64,000 nt of DNA from Arthrobacter koreensis (GTDB lineage: Bacteria; Actinomycetota; Actinomycetes; Actinomycetales; Micrococcaceae), in the NCBI RefSeq assembly GCF_009193255.1, contig NZ_WACG01000001.1, forward strand, positions 1,240,001 through 1,304,000, written 5' to 3'. The notes under the pieces are model-generated. The model was not told where the DNA came from. It saw nothing but the letters and a program-made list of their open reading frames with translations, and did not search any database. Positions 1 to 6,613 of the stretch are shown here, in pieces. A program made the translations under genes and the position numbers. Within the stretch, counting starts at the first letter, position 1; every line of letters begins with the position of its first letter.

Positions 1-45
1 TGCTTTGCAAGCAGGGGGTTCGGGGTTCGAGTCCCCGTGCCTCCA
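1..45 (+). tRNA. tRNA-Ala (anticodon TGC), 3' part only
   Basis: The window opens inside a tRNA. The anticodon stem-loop CTTTGCAAG carries anticodon TGC. It is followed by a complete T arm (CGGGG TTCGAGT CCCCG) and the acceptor 3' strand TGCCTCC with discriminator A at 45. CCA is not encoded: the next bases are CCG. The 5' half lies outside the window. A tRNA-Ala in front of the ppiA/crgA block is usual in Actinobacteria, where tRNA-Ile and tRNA-Ala follow gyrA. Confidence 0.93.
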
Positions 46-50
46 CCGAA

Positions 51-82
51 AGAAAGTCCCGGCCTGCTGGCCGGGACTTTCT
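51..82 (+). terminator. Terminator after tRNA-Ala
   Basis: A perfect 14-bp inverted repeat (51-64 and 69-82) with a 4-nt TGCT loop lies six bases after the tRNA. It is followed by a T-containing tail (CTGCTTTAA). It probably ends the tRNA transcript. Confidence 0.85.
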
Positions 83-205
83 GCTTTAACCACACCCGCG
101 GCTTTGGCTAGCCCCACCTCTGCGGGACACCGGTCCGGGCCGACACAAAGCCGACCGTACGGCGCAGGAACACCGCCGGAACGGACGGACGGATAACCTC
201 GGGGA

Positions 206-1138
206 ATGACCTTTTTCCTCGCCGTTATCGGCGTGCTGGGCGTCTCCGCGTCCGGACCCATCATGGCAGCCACTGCCGCACCGGCCCTCGCGATCGCGTT
301 GTGGCGCAATGCACTGGGCGCCGTCATCATGGGAGTTCCCGCCGGGATCCGCGGCCGGGACCAGTTCCGGAACCTCAGCCGCACAGAACTGCGGTGGACG
401 GCATTGGATTCTCTGGCCCTGGCCCTGCACTTTGCCTGTTTCATCACGGCCCTGCAGCTGACCTCGGTGGCGGTTGCCACCGCACTGGTTTGCCTGCAGG
501 CTGGCTGGATCGCTTTGTTCGACGTCTTCCGCGGGCGCCGCGTTGCACCGAAGACACTGGCGGGGCTGGTCATCGCGTTTGCCGGCGTCCTGGTGATTAC
601 CGGATTCGACCTGGGTCTCTCCCCCGAAGCGCTGCTGGGTGACGGCCTGGCCGTGGCAGGCGGCGCGCTGGCAGGCCTGTACACGATTGCCGGAGGCAAA
701 GCCCGGCGGACCATGTCCACCGGCACCTACACCACCCTCTGCTACGGCTTCTGTGCCCTGATCCTGGCCGTGCTGTGCCTGGCCTTCCAGCAGCCCGTGA
801 TTGGCTTTTCCCCGGCTGCCTGGGCGGGAATCCTCGGTGTCACCGTCATGGCCCAGCTGCTGGGGCACACCGTGTTCAACCACCTGCTGGCCGTCATCAG
901 CCCGCTGGTGGTCTCGATGATCATCCTGCTGGAAATACCGGGGGCAGCGATCCTTGCCGCGATCTTCCTGGGGGAGGAACTGCCAGGCGGCACCTACGCT
1001 GGGCTGGCGGTCATCCTGGCGGGCCTCGCCGTCGTCCTGCTGGGACAGGCGAAGAAGAAAGAGGCGCTGCCGCCGTCGTCAAAGGAGGACCCGCTTCCGC
1101 CGGCCCCGCCGGCGCTGGGCGGAGACGTGGAACGCTGA
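206..1138 (+). CDS. EamA/DMT-family membrane transporter
   Basis: This 310-aa protein has about ten hydrophobic helices in two repeated five-helix halves, the layout of drug/metabolite transporters of the EamA (RhaT/RarD) family. The second half contains the typical conserved run near residues 235-260 (QLLGHTVFNHLL, then EIPGAAILAAIFLGE). The C-terminus after residue 280 is a short charged, proline-rich cytoplasmic tail. Such proteins export or import small metabolites across the inner membrane; the substrate cannot be read from sequence. It stands alone between the tRNA terminator and its own hairpin. The ATG start has only a weak purine-rich leader (CGGGGA). Confidence 0.88.
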   Translation: MTFFLAVIGVLGVSASGPIMAATAAPALAIALWRNALGAVIMGVPAGIRGRDQFRNLSRTELRWTALDSLALALHFACFITALQLTSVAVATALVCLQAGWIALFDVFRGRRVAPKTLAGLVIAFAGVLVITGFDLGLSPEALLGDGLAVAGGALAGLYTIAGGKARRTMSTGTYTTLCYGFCALILAVLCLAFQQPVIGFSPAAWAGILGVTVMAQLLGHTVFNHLLAVISPLVVSMIILLEIPGAAILAAIFLGEELPGGTYAGLAVILAGLAVVLLGQAKKKEALPPSSKEDPLPPAPPALGGDVER

Positions 1139-1147
1139 CTTAACGCC

Positions 1148-1183
1148 GGAGGGGCCGGACGCCAACTGGCTTCCGGCCCCTCC
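1148..1183 (+). terminator. Hairpin after the EamA gene
   Basis: A perfect 12-bp stem (GGAGGGGCCGGA at 1148-1159 with its complement at 1172-1183) and a 12-nt loop sits just after the EamA stop. No T-run follows, so it may be a weak terminator or an mRNA 3'-end stabiliser. Confidence 0.6.
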
Positions 1184-1187
1184 GTGA

Positions 1188-1212
1188 CTGTCCCGGCAAT
1201 CCGCCGGGACAG
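1188..1212 (-). terminator. Hairpin ending the minus-strand repeat-protein gene
   Basis: A 10-bp perfect stem (CTGTCCCGGC at 1188-1197, complement at 1203-1212) with an AATCC loop lies directly after the stop codon of the minus-strand gene at 1215. Together with the 1148-1183 hairpin it separates two convergent genes. Confidence 0.6.
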
Positions 1213-1214
1213 GG

Positions 1215-2183
1215 TTACTTCTGCGGCTTGTCAGCCTTGGTTTCTGCGTGGGCGCCGCCGGACTTCGTTGCGGCTGCCTCCTGGGTCTTCTTAACGGCTT
1301 CGCCGGCCTTGTCGGTTGCCTTCTCAGCGCTCGAAGCAGCGGCTTCCTTCACATTCTGTGCCGCTTCCTTAGCCTTCTGTGCAGCGGTGGCTGCCGTGTC
1401 CTTGGCCTGTTCCATCGGCGTTTCGGCTGCCTTGGCCGCGGGCTTGGCTTCTGCCGCGGGCTTGGTCTCTGCGGCGGGCTTGGCTTCTTCTGCAGGCTTT
1501 GCCGCGGGAGCCGGAGCGGGGACCGGGACGGAAGGCTGGGCCGGAGCCGGAGTCTTCCAGGGATCCTCGACCGGACGCGAGGCCCGCCAGGCAGCAACGC
1601 CGGCTACCACTGCGGAGGCAATGATGCCGAAGATGAGCCAGCCCTTGCCGCCGTTCTTACCCTTCCGGGCTTCCTTGGCGGCCTTGGCAGCAGCCTTCTG
1701 GGCTTTCTTCAGCGCCTTCTTGTTACCGGTTGCCTTGGCAACGGCGGTCTGGACCGGAACCGTGGCGGTTCCCAGCTGGCGGGACACTGAGTCTGCTGCC
1801 TCGCCAATGCGCGAAGACAGGGTGGGAATGTAGCTGTCCACAACCTTGTCCTTGGCGTGGGTCAGGGCAGGGGATGCCTTGTCCAGCGTGGTCTGGATTT
1901 TCGGCACTGCGTCGTCAACAACCTGGCTGATCCTGGGGCCGACTTTCTGCAGACCGTCCTGGAGCCGCGGCGTCACGACTGCTACGCCCTGCGCGATCTC
2001 ATCTGCTGCACGCTTGAGTCCGTCCTGGATCTTCGGAGATGCAGTCTCAATTCCCTTTTCGATGCGGGGAACTGCCCATCCGACGGCGGCCTCTACTTTG
2101 GGGGTTGCCCAGTCACGCGCCGTTTCCACGCCTGCGGTGACATTCGCTTCGAAGTCACGGGCAATGCGGTCCTTCTTGTTCAA
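1215..2183 (-). CDS. Membrane-anchored 11-residue-repeat, Ala/Lys-rich protein
   Basis: Unrecognised function, 322 aa. Residues 27-114 form eight contiguous 11-residue repeats of the pattern x-P-(K/R)-(V/I/L)-x-x-x-(L/V/I)-x-x-A. Proline is second in seven of the eight (residues 28, 39, 50, 72, 83, 94, 105). A lysine/alanine-rich stretch (152-180) leads into one transmembrane helix (about 182-199), followed by an RPVEDPW motif. The tail is proline/alanine-rich with short KPAAE-type repeats and a final LEA-like amphipathic region (about 255-310). The pattern resembles apolipoprotein or LEA 11-mer helices that lie on lipid surfaces. It sits next to ppiA and crgA, so a role at the envelope is possible, but this is inference. 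Confidence 0.8.
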   Translation of the reverse strand: MNKKDRIARDFEANVTAGVETARDWATPKVEAAVGWAVPRIEKGIETASPKIQDGLKRAADEIAQGVAVVTPRLQDGLQKVGPRISQVVDDAVPKIQTTLDKASPALTHAKDKVVDSYIPTLSSRIGEAADSVSRQLGTATVPVQTAVAKATGNKKALKKAQKAAAKAAKEARKGKNGGKGWLIFGIIASAVVAGVAAWRASRPVEDPWKTPAPAQPSVPVPAPAPAAKPAEEAKPAAETKPAAEAKPAAKAAETPMEQAKDTAATAAQKAKEAAQNVKEAAASSAEKATDKAGEAVKKTQEAAATKSGGAHAETKADKPQK

Positions 2184-2335
2184 AACTACCTCCCAGGATA
2201 GTGACGGTTCAGCCTTAGCCTACGTGCAATGCCGGTTCTGTGCTATCAGAGCGCCCCAGGGCAGGGGATTTTCACTGTGCGCTGAACAGGGCGATTTCCA
2301 GCCGCCTGTAAGGCCGCCGTGGAAGAATGAGGCGT

Positions 2336-2878
2336 ATGACTGCTATTCCTACCGCAAAAGCAACCGTCCACACGACCAAGGGCGACATCCGGATCAACCT
2401 CTTCGGCAACCACGCGCCGAAGACTGTCCGCAACTTCATTGGCCTGGCAACCGGTGAAATCGAATGGACCGACCCGGCCACCGGCGAGAAGACCAGCCGC
2501 CCGCTCTATGACGGAACCATCTTCCACCGCATCATCAAGGACTTCATGATCCAGGGCGGCGATCCCCTGGGCCGCGGCACGGGCGGACCGGGTTACCAGT
2601 TCGACGACGAGATCAGCCCCGACCTGGACTTCACCGAGCCGTACAAGCTGGCCATGGCCAACGCCGGAATCCAGATGGGCCGCGGCACCAACGGCTCCCA
2701 GTTCTTCATCACTTCCGTGCCCACCACCTGGCTCCAGGGCAAGCACACCATCTTCGGTGAAGTGGCCGACGACGAGTCCAAGGCCGTCGTTGACGCACTG
2801 AACGCTGTTCCCACCGATATGCGGGACAAGCCGAACGAAGACGTTGTCATCAACAGCATCACCGTCGAGCAGCTCTAG
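2336..2878 (+). CDS. ppiA: Peptidyl-prolyl cis-trans isomerase, cyclophilin type
   Basis: About 180 aa, a single cyclophilin domain without a signal peptide, so cytoplasmic. It catalyses cis-trans isomerisation of X-Pro bonds. Family motifs are clear: FHRIIKDFMIQGGDP (active-site Arg and Phe), GTNGSQFFIT (Gln, Phe) and GKHTIFGEV near the C-terminus. I chose the ATG at 2336 rather than the one at 2327 because GGAAGA at 2321-2326 is nine bases upstream of 2336 but almost touches 2327. The place before rhomboid and crgA matches the ppiA locus of other Actinobacteria. Confidence 0.95.
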   Translation: MTAIPTAKATVHTTKGDIRINLFGNHAPKTVRNFIGLATGEIEWTDPATGEKTSRPLYDGTIFHRIIKDFMIQGGDPLGRGTGGPGYQFDDEISPDLDFTEPYKLAMANAGIQMGRGTNGSQFFITSVPTTWLQGKHTIFGEVADDESKAVVDALNAVPTDMRDKPNEDVVINSITVEQL

Positions 2879-2951
2879 CCGTTTCGCCGGTGCCCCGGCC
2901 GGCCCAGCCGGCCGGGGCATACCTCTCTAGAACTTCCTGGAGCACAACACC

Positions 2952-3794
2952 ATGTCCTACGGAGTACCCGCCGGAACCCCGGCACATGAAGTGCCCGTCT
3001 GCCCGCGGCACCCCGACAGGGTCAGCTACATCCGGTGCCAGCGCTGCGGCAGGGCTGCGTGCCCCGAGTGCCAGCACACGGCTCCGGTAGGCATCCAATG
3101 CGTCGACTGTTACCGGGAAAGCCGCCGGCAGACACCCGGGTACCGCACACAGTATGGTGGTGCCGTCCGGACCGGGAAACCCGTAGTAACCATCACCCTG
3201 ATGGTGCTGTGCGGTGCGGCCTATGCCCTCCAGTGGCTGGTCCCCGGGTTTACGGAGCTGCTGTGGTTCGCGCCGGTTTACGCCCAGATTGAACCCTGGC
3301 GGATGCTGACGGCCGCGTTCCTCCACTCCCCCGGTTTTATTTTCCACATCGCCTTCAACCTCTATGCTCTCTGGCTGCTGGGCAGGTCGCTTGAACCTCT
3401 GCTGGGCAGGACGCGCTTCATCCTTCTGTATCTGGTATCCGCGCTGGGCGGATCGATCGGTGTCCTGATCCTTGCCCCGGCCTTCCAAGCGGTCGTCGGC
3501 GCCTCGGGAGCCATCTTCGGGCTGTTTGGAGCCCTCTTCGTGATCCAGAGGCAGCGCGGCGGGGACGTCAAAGCACTCCTGGTCCTCATCGGCATCAACC
3601 TCGTTCTGGGCTTCCTCTATCCCAGTATTTCCTGGCAGGCCCACCTCGGCGGCCTGCTGACCGGCGCCGCCTGCGGTGCCGTGCTCGCCTACGCTCCTAA
3701 GGGTCCGCGCCGTTCCCTCGTCCAGTTCGGCGGGCTGGCCGCCATTGCCCTTGTCCTGGTGGTACTTGGTTTTGTCTGGACCCCGAGCTTCTAG
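2952..3794 (+). CDS. Rhomboid intramembrane serine protease with cysteine-rich N-terminus
   Basis: A 280-aa polytopic protein. The N-terminal 55 residues are a B-box/zinc-ribbon-like module with Cys and His pairs (CPRHPDR, CQRCGRAACPECQ, CVDC) that probably binds zinc in the cytoplasm. The rest is a six-helix rhomboid core with the nucleophile in GASGAIFG and the partner histidine in QAHLGG, plus the conserved HxxFNxYALW region. Rhomboids cut transmembrane helices of substrate proteins; the substrate here is unknown. It follows ppiA by 73 bp and may share its transcript. A T-tailed terminator follows. Confidence 0.93.
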   Translation: MSYGVPAGTPAHEVPVCPRHPDRVSYIRCQRCGRAACPECQHTAPVGIQCVDCYRESRRQTPGYRTQYGGAVRTGKPVVTITLMVLCGAAYALQWLVPGFTELLWFAPVYAQIEPWRMLTAAFLHSPGFIFHIAFNLYALWLLGRSLEPLLGRTRFILLYLVSALGGSIGVLILAPAFQAVVGASGAIFGLFGALFVIQRQRGGDVKALLVLIGINLVLGFLYPSISWQAHLGGLLTGAACGAVLAYAPKGPRRSLVQFGGLAAIALVLVVLGFVWTPSF

Positions 3795-3814
3795 TACGGA
3801 TACTTCTCCTGGAA

Positions 3815-3845
3815 GGCCCTGCAGCGCCGGCTGCGGGGCCTTTTT
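3815..3845 (+). terminator. Rho-independent terminator after rhomboid gene
   Basis: GGCCCTGCAGC (3815-3825) pairs with GCTGCGGGGCC (3830-3840) with one wobble, followed immediately by five T residues. It ends the ppiA-rhomboid transcript. Confidence 0.85.
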
Positions 3846-3928
3846 GGTGTTCACGGTCCTGATCCGGTCCAGTACGGCGTGTGCGAAGGCAGGTGGGGGA
3901 CGCTTTCCACAGCATGGAGCTCGCTTAT

Positions 3929-3945
3929 CCACAGAGATACCCACA
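3929..3945 (+). repeat. 17-bp direct repeat, copy 1, in the DnaA-box region
   Basis: The 17-mer CCACAGAGATACCCACA occurs here and again at 4181-4197. In this copy its first bases belong to the perfect DnaA box at 3925-3933, and its last nine are the ATACCCACA variant. Confidence 0.9.
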
Positions 3946-4180
3946 TTGTTAATAACTTACAGCTGTGTAATTCAGGGCCAGGATGTCCTCCAGAGGGCAG
4001 ACTCGGTTTCCGTCCTCATCAAATAGCGGCGTTATCCACAGGGCAGATGGCGAGTTGTGCACAGCCGGTGGGAAACTTCTGTGGAAAGTTATCCAGTGCC
4101 GCGCTCTAGTTACACACATGTAATTCCACAGCTGTGGATAACTCGGTTCCCTTTGTTTGCAGCGAACTACCGAGGAGTAG

Positions 4181-4197
4181 CCACAGAGATACCCACA
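4181..4197 (+). repeat. 17-bp direct repeat, copy 2, in the DnaA-box region
   Basis: Exact second copy of the 17-mer at 3929-3945. Here it is followed two bases later by the minus-strand perfect DnaA box at 4200-4208 instead of being preceded by one. Confidence 0.9.
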
Positions 4198-4334
4198 GAT
4201 GTGGATAACTATTCACACAAGCTGGGCATAAGTTCGAAGGAACAGAGAGACGGTTGTCCCCAGCTTTTCCACCCCTGCCTGTGGATGGGTTCACTGCCAG
4301 AGGAGCATCTCGGATGTGTATGGGGAAATGACCA

Positions 4335-4372
4335 CACACAGAGTTATCCACGACTGTGGATAACTCTGTGTG
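4335..4372. repeat. 17-bp-arm palindrome carrying two opposed DnaA boxes
   Basis: CACACAGAGTTATCCAC (4335-4351) is perfectly complementary to 4356-4372, with only GACT between. Each arm carries a DnaA box, so two boxes face each other four bases apart. It could form a cruciform or hairpin, or bind a DnaA dimer. No T-run follows on either side, so it does not look like a terminator. Confidence 0.9.
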
Positions 4373-4438
4373 GAGAAGTACTGTGCCTGTGGGTATCCCT
4401 GTTTAAAACCCTGCGGCTGTTCCGGAGATCCGGAAGGC

Positions 4439-4474
4439 AAAAAAGAACTCCCCGGACGCTGTCCGGGGAGTTCT
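4439..4474 (-). terminator. Rho-independent terminator of crgA
   Basis: A perfect 14-bp stem (4444-4457 with 4461-4474, loop GCT). On the minus strand it is followed by a run of six T (A-run 4439-4444 on the plus strand). It lies 19 bp past the crgA stop and insulates the DnaA-box region from crgA transcription. Confidence 0.92.
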
Positions 4475-4493
4475 CGAATGTTGCTTTATGCGC

Positions 4494-4751
4494 CTACCGC
4501 CAGCGCGTAGTCATCAGGAAGCCCACAATCGCTACGCCGAAGCCGACGAGGATATTGCCGGCGCCCAGGGCCGGTACGGGGTAGACGCCCTCGGAGATGT
4601 AGAACACGATGATCCAGATCAGGCCAATGAGCATCAGCCCGAACATCACGGGCTTGTACCAGACTGGGTTCGGCTTGGGCGCTGCCTTTCCCTTGGCAGG
4701 TGCTTCTGCTGGCACTGCTGCCGCCTTCTTGCGGGACTTTGACTCGGGCAC
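4494..4751 (-). CDS. crgA: Cell division protein CrgA
   Basis: 85 aa with the CrgA layout: a short basic head (PESKSRKK), a lysine/alanine linker, then two transmembrane helices separated by a short outer loop (WYKPVMFGLMLIGLIWIIVF and the C-terminal NILVGFGVAIVGFLMTTRWR). CrgA is an actinobacterial septum-site protein that interacts with FtsZ, PBPs and other divisome parts. The GTG at 4751 is the start: AGGAGG lies six bases upstream, and the resulting length matches the family. The longer in-frame reading to 4934 lacks such a site. It is transcribed away from the sortase gene. Confidence 0.95.
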   Translation of the reverse strand: MPESKSRKKAAAVPAEAPAKGKAAPKPNPVWYKPVMFGLMLIGLIWIIVFYISEGVYPVPALGAGNILVGFGVAIVGFLMTTRWR

Positions 4752-4956
4752 GGATCCTCCTAGCGGAACCGGCTCAATCGATGCCGGCATGGATATGGTC
4801 TTGGGTTCCCAAATAGTCGCCCGGCCCGGCCTGCAGCTATATCCTGACGGGTAACTGCGTTGGGCGGGTGCCTTTACGGGAAGCCCTTCCTTCCAATCGT
4901 AGCGAATGGGAGCCGGGGACGTGCCCGGATTCACAGCAGGATCACGAGAGGACCAT

Positions 4957-5760
4957 GTGGACAGTACGGTCAGGCAGGGTGGGGACGCGCAGCTCCCGTT
5001 GCCTCAGTCTCCGGTGGACAAGCGGCGTCCGCGCGCTCGAAAGCCGGGTAAAGGTGCCTTCGCAGTCCAGGTGGCCGGGGAACTGCTTATTACCCTCGGG
5101 CTGATCCTGGTGCTATTCGTAGTGTGGGAACTCTGGTGGACCAACATCGAGGCCGACCGCAAACAGGAAGCCGCCATGGAGGAACTTTTCGCGCAGTTCG
5201 GTCCCGTCCCGGAGGTTCCTGCCGACTCCGGTCCAGGAGACTACGGAGACCCGGCGGTGCTTCCGGCTCCCGAGTCCGACGGAACCACCTTCGCGGCCAT
5301 CTACATTCCGCGGTTTGGGCCGGAGCATGCCAGGCCAGTGACTGAGGGTGTCGGACCCGAGGTCCTGGACAGCCTGGGACTGGGGCACTACCCGGAGACA
5401 GCCATGCCCGGTGAGGTGGGGAACTTCGCTCTCGCAGGCCACCGGCAGACACACGGACAGGTACTGGATGCGGTGGATACCCTGGTGCCCGGCGATCGGA
5501 TCTACGTCCAGACAGCACAGGGCTTCTACACCTACGTGTACCGCAACAGCCAAATAGTTCTCCCGGACAAGGTGGACGTGTTGGCCCCCGTACCTACGCA
5601 ACCGGGTGTTGTTCCGGAAGAACGGATCCTGACCCTGACCACGTGCAATCCCCGGTTCGGGTCAGAGGAGCGGTTCATTTCCTACGCGGTACTCGAATCA
5701 TGGCAGCCTGCCTCGGCCGGGCCGCCCGAAGCAATCGCAGCGCTCGTTGCCGGGCGCTGA
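4957..5760 (+). CDS. Class E sortase
   Basis: About 267 aa. A proline/arginine-rich cytoplasmic head and one membrane helix (VAGELLITLGLILVLFVVWEL) precede an extracellular sortase domain. Catalytic motifs are ALAGHRQTHG (His) and TLTTCNPRF (Cys), with a downstream Arg in SEERF. Sortases cleave a C-terminal sorting signal and attach the protein to the wall; class E enzymes are typical of high-GC Gram-positives. No substrate with a sorting signal is visible here. The GTG at 4957 has GAGAGGA four bases upstream; an ATG at 4906 in the same frame has no such site. It leads a three-gene operon with the small membrane protein and trpG/pabA. Confidence 0.92.
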   Translation: MDSTVRQGGDAQLPLPQSPVDKRRPRARKPGKGAFAVQVAGELLITLGLILVLFVVWELWWTNIEADRKQEAAMEELFAQFGPVPEVPADSGPGDYGDPAVLPAPESDGTTFAAIYIPRFGPEHARPVTEGVGPEVLDSLGLGHYPETAMPGEVGNFALAGHRQTHGQVLDAVDTLVPGDRIYVQTAQGFYTYVYRNSQIVLPDKVDVLAPVPTQPGVVPEERILTLTTCNPRFGSEERFISYAVLESWQPASAGPPEAIAALVAGR

Positions 5761-5774
5761 AGGACAGGGATAAA

Positions 5775-5954
5775 ATGTACGCTTGGATATTCAGGCATCT
5801 CCCCGGGCCGCTCTGGGTCCGAATCCTCACGGCACTGGCGCTGGCGGCCTCGGTGGTCCTCGTCCTGATGGTTTGGGTTTTTCCATGGTTCTCGGAATTC
5901 AGCTTCCTGGCGCCCCTCACGGATTCAACGATTGGCGGTTCTGAAACACAATGA
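5775..5954 (+). CDS. Small single-pass membrane protein between sortase and trpG/pabA
   Basis: 59 aa, starting MYAWIFRHLPGP, then one long hydrophobic helix (about residues 17-40) and a short polar C-terminus. The stop overlaps the next start (ATGA at 5951-5954), so translation is coupled to the amidotransferase gene. Small proteins with an RHLPGP-type start commonly sit here in Actinobacteria; their function is not known to me. The start at 5775 is the only ATG that gives this conserved beginning. Confidence 0.85.
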   Translation: MYAWIFRHLPGPLWVRILTALALAASVVLVLMVWVFPWFSEFSFLAPLTDSTIGGSETQ

Positions 5955-6595
5955 GCACCAGCATCCTCGTAGTCGACAACTACGACAGCTTTGTGTACAC
6001 CTTGGTGGGCTACCTCCAGGAACTTGGCGCCCAGACAACAGTCATCCGCAATGACGACGTGAGCCTGGACGAAGCCAGGGAACTCGCGGCCGCGCGGGAC
6101 GGCGTCCTGGTCTCCCCCGGTCCAGGCGCACCGGCACAGGCCGGTGTCTGCATCGACCTGATTCGCTGGTGCCGCGACAACAACAAACCCATGCTGGGCA
6201 TCTGCCTGGGACATCAGGCCCTGGCAGAGGCGTTCGGCGGCACCGTTACGCATGCACCGGAACTCATGCATGGAAAGACTTCCGAGGTCCAGCATTCATC
6301 AGCTGATGTTTTCGCCGGCCTGCCGAGCCCGCTGACGGCGACGCGCTACCACTCGCTCGCGGCGGTAGCAGAGACGGTGCCGGAGGAATTGGAAGTCACG
6401 GCCCGGACCCAGAGCGGGATCATCATGGGCCTTCGGCACCGAACTGCTCCGCTGTCTGGCGTCCAGTTCCATCCTGAATCCGTGCTTACTGAAGGCGGGT
6501 ACCAGATGCTGGGGAACTGGCTGGAAGGGCTTGGCCTGGCTGGAGCAGCCGCTCACGCAGCAACCCTGAGCCCCCTTATCAGTTCCAGGGCCTAG
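5951..6595 (+). CDS. trpG: Glutamine amidotransferase, anthranilate/aminodeoxychorismate synthase component II
   Basis: 214-aa class I glutamine amidotransferase domain. The nucleophile Cys is in GICLGHQALAEAFGG and the His/Glu pair in VQFHPES near the C-terminus. It releases ammonia from glutamine for a chorismate-using partner: TrpE (tryptophan) or PabB (folate). The partner is not in this window. By position it is the counterpart of M. tuberculosis Rv0013, annotated trpG; whether it serves tryptophan, folate or both is open. Its start overlaps the stop of the small membrane protein. It converges on pknB with only 18 bp between. Confidence 0.93.
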   Translation: MSTSILVVDNYDSFVYTLVGYLQELGAQTTVIRNDDVSLDEARELAAARDGVLVSPGPGAPAQAGVCIDLIRWCRDNNKPMLGICLGHQALAEAFGGTVTHAPELMHGKTSEVQHSSADVFAGLPSPLTATRYHSLAAVAETVPEELEVTARTQSGIIMGLRHRTAPLSGVQFHPESVLTEGGYQMLGNWLEGLGLAGAAAHAATLSPLISSRA

Positions 6596-6613
6596 CGGCC
6601 TCGTTCCTGGCTG

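Larger units (their letters stand above)
3903..4396. promoter_or_regulatory. Cluster of DnaA boxes in a gene-free region
   Basis: The roughly 600 bp between the rhomboid terminator and the crgA terminator hold no credible gene and are visibly richer in A and T than the flanks. They contain five perfect TTATCCACA boxes: plus strand 3925-3933 and 4032-4040; minus strand 4133-4141, 4200-4208 and 4355-4363. Near matches are 4344-4352 (last base differs), 4055-4063 (TTGTGCACA) and 4254-4262 (TTGTCCCCA). Weaker CTTTCCACA copies lie at 3903-3911 (+) and 4080-4088 (-). ATACCCACA occurs at 3937-3945 and 4189-4197 (+) and 4388-4396 (-). CCACAGCTGTGG (4126-4137) is a 12-bp palindrome. DnaA binds such boxes. 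dnaA/dnaN is not in this window, so this is a second cluster or an extension of the origin region. Confidence 0.85.

Noticed and set aside
86-883. 265-codon open frame on the minus strand opposite the EamA transporter
   Set aside because: Gln/Gly/Arg-rich product with no domain, antisense to a clear transporter; a high-GC shadow.
4055-4130. AATTCCACA, TTATCCAGT and similar words counted as DnaA boxes
   Set aside because: Two or three mismatches from consensus; left out of the main count.
3879-4584. Open frames of 76 and 175 codons in the DnaA-box region
   Set aside because: No ribosome site, no domain, the longer one crosses the crgA terminator and antisense crgA; the DNA-level repeats explain the region better.
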